Source of the DNA: Flavobacterium commune
Lineage (GTDB): Bacteria; Bacteroidota; Bacteroidia; Flavobacteriales; Flavobacteriaceae
Reading direction: 5' to 3'
NCBI RefSeq assembly: GCF_001857965.1
Contig: NZ_CP017774.1
Span: 496,001-560,000 of the forward strand
DNA length: 64,000 nt
Shown: positions 63,248 to 64,000 of the stretch, one piece after another
Layout of the letters: each line of letters begins with the position of its first letter
How positions within the stretch are numbered: the first letter of the stretch is position 1
Made by a program: the position numbers and the translations under genes
Notes under the pieces: generated by a model
Seen by the model: the letters and a program-made list of their open reading frames with translations, nothing else
Told to the model about the DNA's origin: nothing
The model's database searches: none

Positions 63248-64000
63248 CTTTTGTTGTAATTCTTTAAAATAGTCGAAAGCTTTTAACAATCGGCTTCCGT
63301 GCCAGGAAAACATTTCACCATCTACAAAAATACATTTTGCGGAATTAGTGTAATTTGCCATTTTTAAAGCATCTTTTTCTTTAAAAGGATAAGGTTCTGA
63401 GGACAAAAAAACATAGTTTAAATCTCCATCCGGATTTAATTTTTCGAGTTCAATCTCAGGATACCTTGGTTGGTTTGCAAACGCGTTTTCAAAATGATTT
63501 AATTGCAATAATTCATCAATAAAATTACCTGAACCCGCCACCATATAAGGATTTTTCCAAATAAAATAAGCCACTTTTTTCACAGGCTTCGTTGCTATAA
63601 AACTTTTAAAATTACTAAAAGCTAAAGCTAATTTTCTATTCCAATTTTCGGCTTCAGCAACACAATCAAAGAGATTTCCAAAATCGCTTATCATATTAAA
63701 ATTATCTTCAACGCTAATAATATCAGTTACCCAAACGTGACAGATTTCACGAAGATTTTCTACTATTTCCAAAGTGTTTTCTTCTTTATTACAAATAATA
63801 ATATCGGGAGCTAAGGCTCTAATCTTATCATAATCTACCTTTTTCGTTCCGCCTACAATTTGTTTTTTAATTCGTAAATCTTTTGGATGAATACAAAATT
63901 TTGTAATCCCAACCAATTTAGCTTCCAATCCTAAATCAACCAATAATTCCGTTTGCGAAGGCACTAAAGAAATAATCCGTTGCGGTACTTTATCAAAAGT
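63242..64000 (-). CDS. Partial helical-backbone metal receptor / BtuF-like binding protein
   Basis: The frame is open past the right edge. The last upstream codons in the window read QRIISLVPSQTELL, which is the usual beginning of the domain, so only a few residues may be missing. The product has VGITKFCIHP, KVDYDKIRALAPDIIICNKEENTLEIV, FIWKNPYMVAGSGNFIDELL and YVFLSSEPYPFKEKD, as in BtuF-like periplasmic binding proteins of type II importers for cobalamin or ferric siderophores. Whether it has a signal peptide is not visible. A GTG at 63964 is in frame but is inside the domain. Its link with cobalamin is attractive because the window holds two B12-dependent proteins, but it is not proven. 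Confidence 0.8.
   Translation of the reverse strand, partial: TFDKVPQRIISLVPSQTELLVDLGLEAKLVGITKFCIHPKDLRIKKQIVGGTKKVDYDKIRALAPDIIICNKEENTLEIVENLREICHVWVTDIISVEDNFNMISDFGNLFDCVAEAENWNRKLALAFSNFKSFIATKPVKKVAYFIWKNPYMVAGSGNFIDELLQLNHFENAFANQPRYPEIELEKLNPDGDLNYVFLSSEPYPFKEKDALKMANYTNSAKCIFVDGEMFSWHGSRLLKAFDYFKELQQKL

Overview
The window is a chromosomal segment of a member of the Flavobacteriaceae, most likely Flavobacterium or a close relative. The evidence is low GC content, the Bacteroidetes -7 promoter consensus TAnnTTTG in front of many genes, few clear Shine-Dalgarno sites, and family-typical genes: GH95 and DUF1593 enzymes, PafA phosphatase, Rho with a long Asn/Gln-rich insert, DUF4293 beside rho, fused IcmF and a carotenoid cluster. 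No rRNA, tRNA, CRISPR array, transposase or prophage was seen. The first and last genes are cut by the window edges.

Layout. 1-670: end of an unrecognised gene and a 52-residue protein. 870-4918: secreted GH95 fucosidase-type enzyme and a secreted nucleoside-hydrolase-like protein. 5015-12832: uvrB, a TerB-like protein, a dipeptide epimerase paired with a PLP enzyme, a DUF1456 protein, two tandem paralogous exported proteins, and sucC. 13255-20656: gltBD and lysA. 20703-27465: PafA phosphatase, a secreted alpha/beta hydrolase, a TonB-dependent siderophore-type receptor and a dienelactone-hydrolase-like protein. 27542-39021: mostly housekeeping RNA and transport genes (rRNA m5C methyltransferase, rho, DUF4293, a two-component pair with a TPR sensor kinase, a phosphodiesterase, truA, two ABC proteins, trmL, a pseudouridine synthase). 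39087-41524: ECF sigma factor, an anti-sigma protein with a predicted outer-membrane barrel at its C terminus, and a lipoprotein. 41674-44612: rmuC, a YceI-like protein and a TIGR01777 epimerase.

44723-57387 is the most interesting part: two convergent gene sets that look like one light-response locus. On the + strand, TetR - AarF kinase - DUF2256 - atypical cryptochrome - DUF2805 - SDR - folE - SDR/DUF2867, partly translationally coupled. On the - strand, a MerR regulator with B12-photoreceptor motifs (W-x9-EH and ExHxxG, as in CarH/LitR), then crtI - crtB - crtZ - SRPBCC - CPD photolyase. The promoter regions of tetR, crtI and merR share short motifs (TTTGTTTAACA or ATCATTAAACA) that could be the regulator's binding site. 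The expected logic is light sensing through adenosylcobalamin, which relieves repression of carotenoid synthesis, photolyase/cryptochrome and folate/pterin supply. No lycopene cyclase is present. The place where one might expect it holds a repeat-like non-coding element.

57489-64000: fused isobutyryl-CoA mutase (also adenosylcobalamin-dependent), a DUF4197 lipoprotein, purU behind a palindromic leader, a small transcription unit with its own promoter and terminator, a 46-residue protein, and the start-truncated gene of a cobalamin/siderophore-binding-like protein. Degenerate dispersed repeats occur in several intergenic regions. One of them supplies the last codons of trmL.
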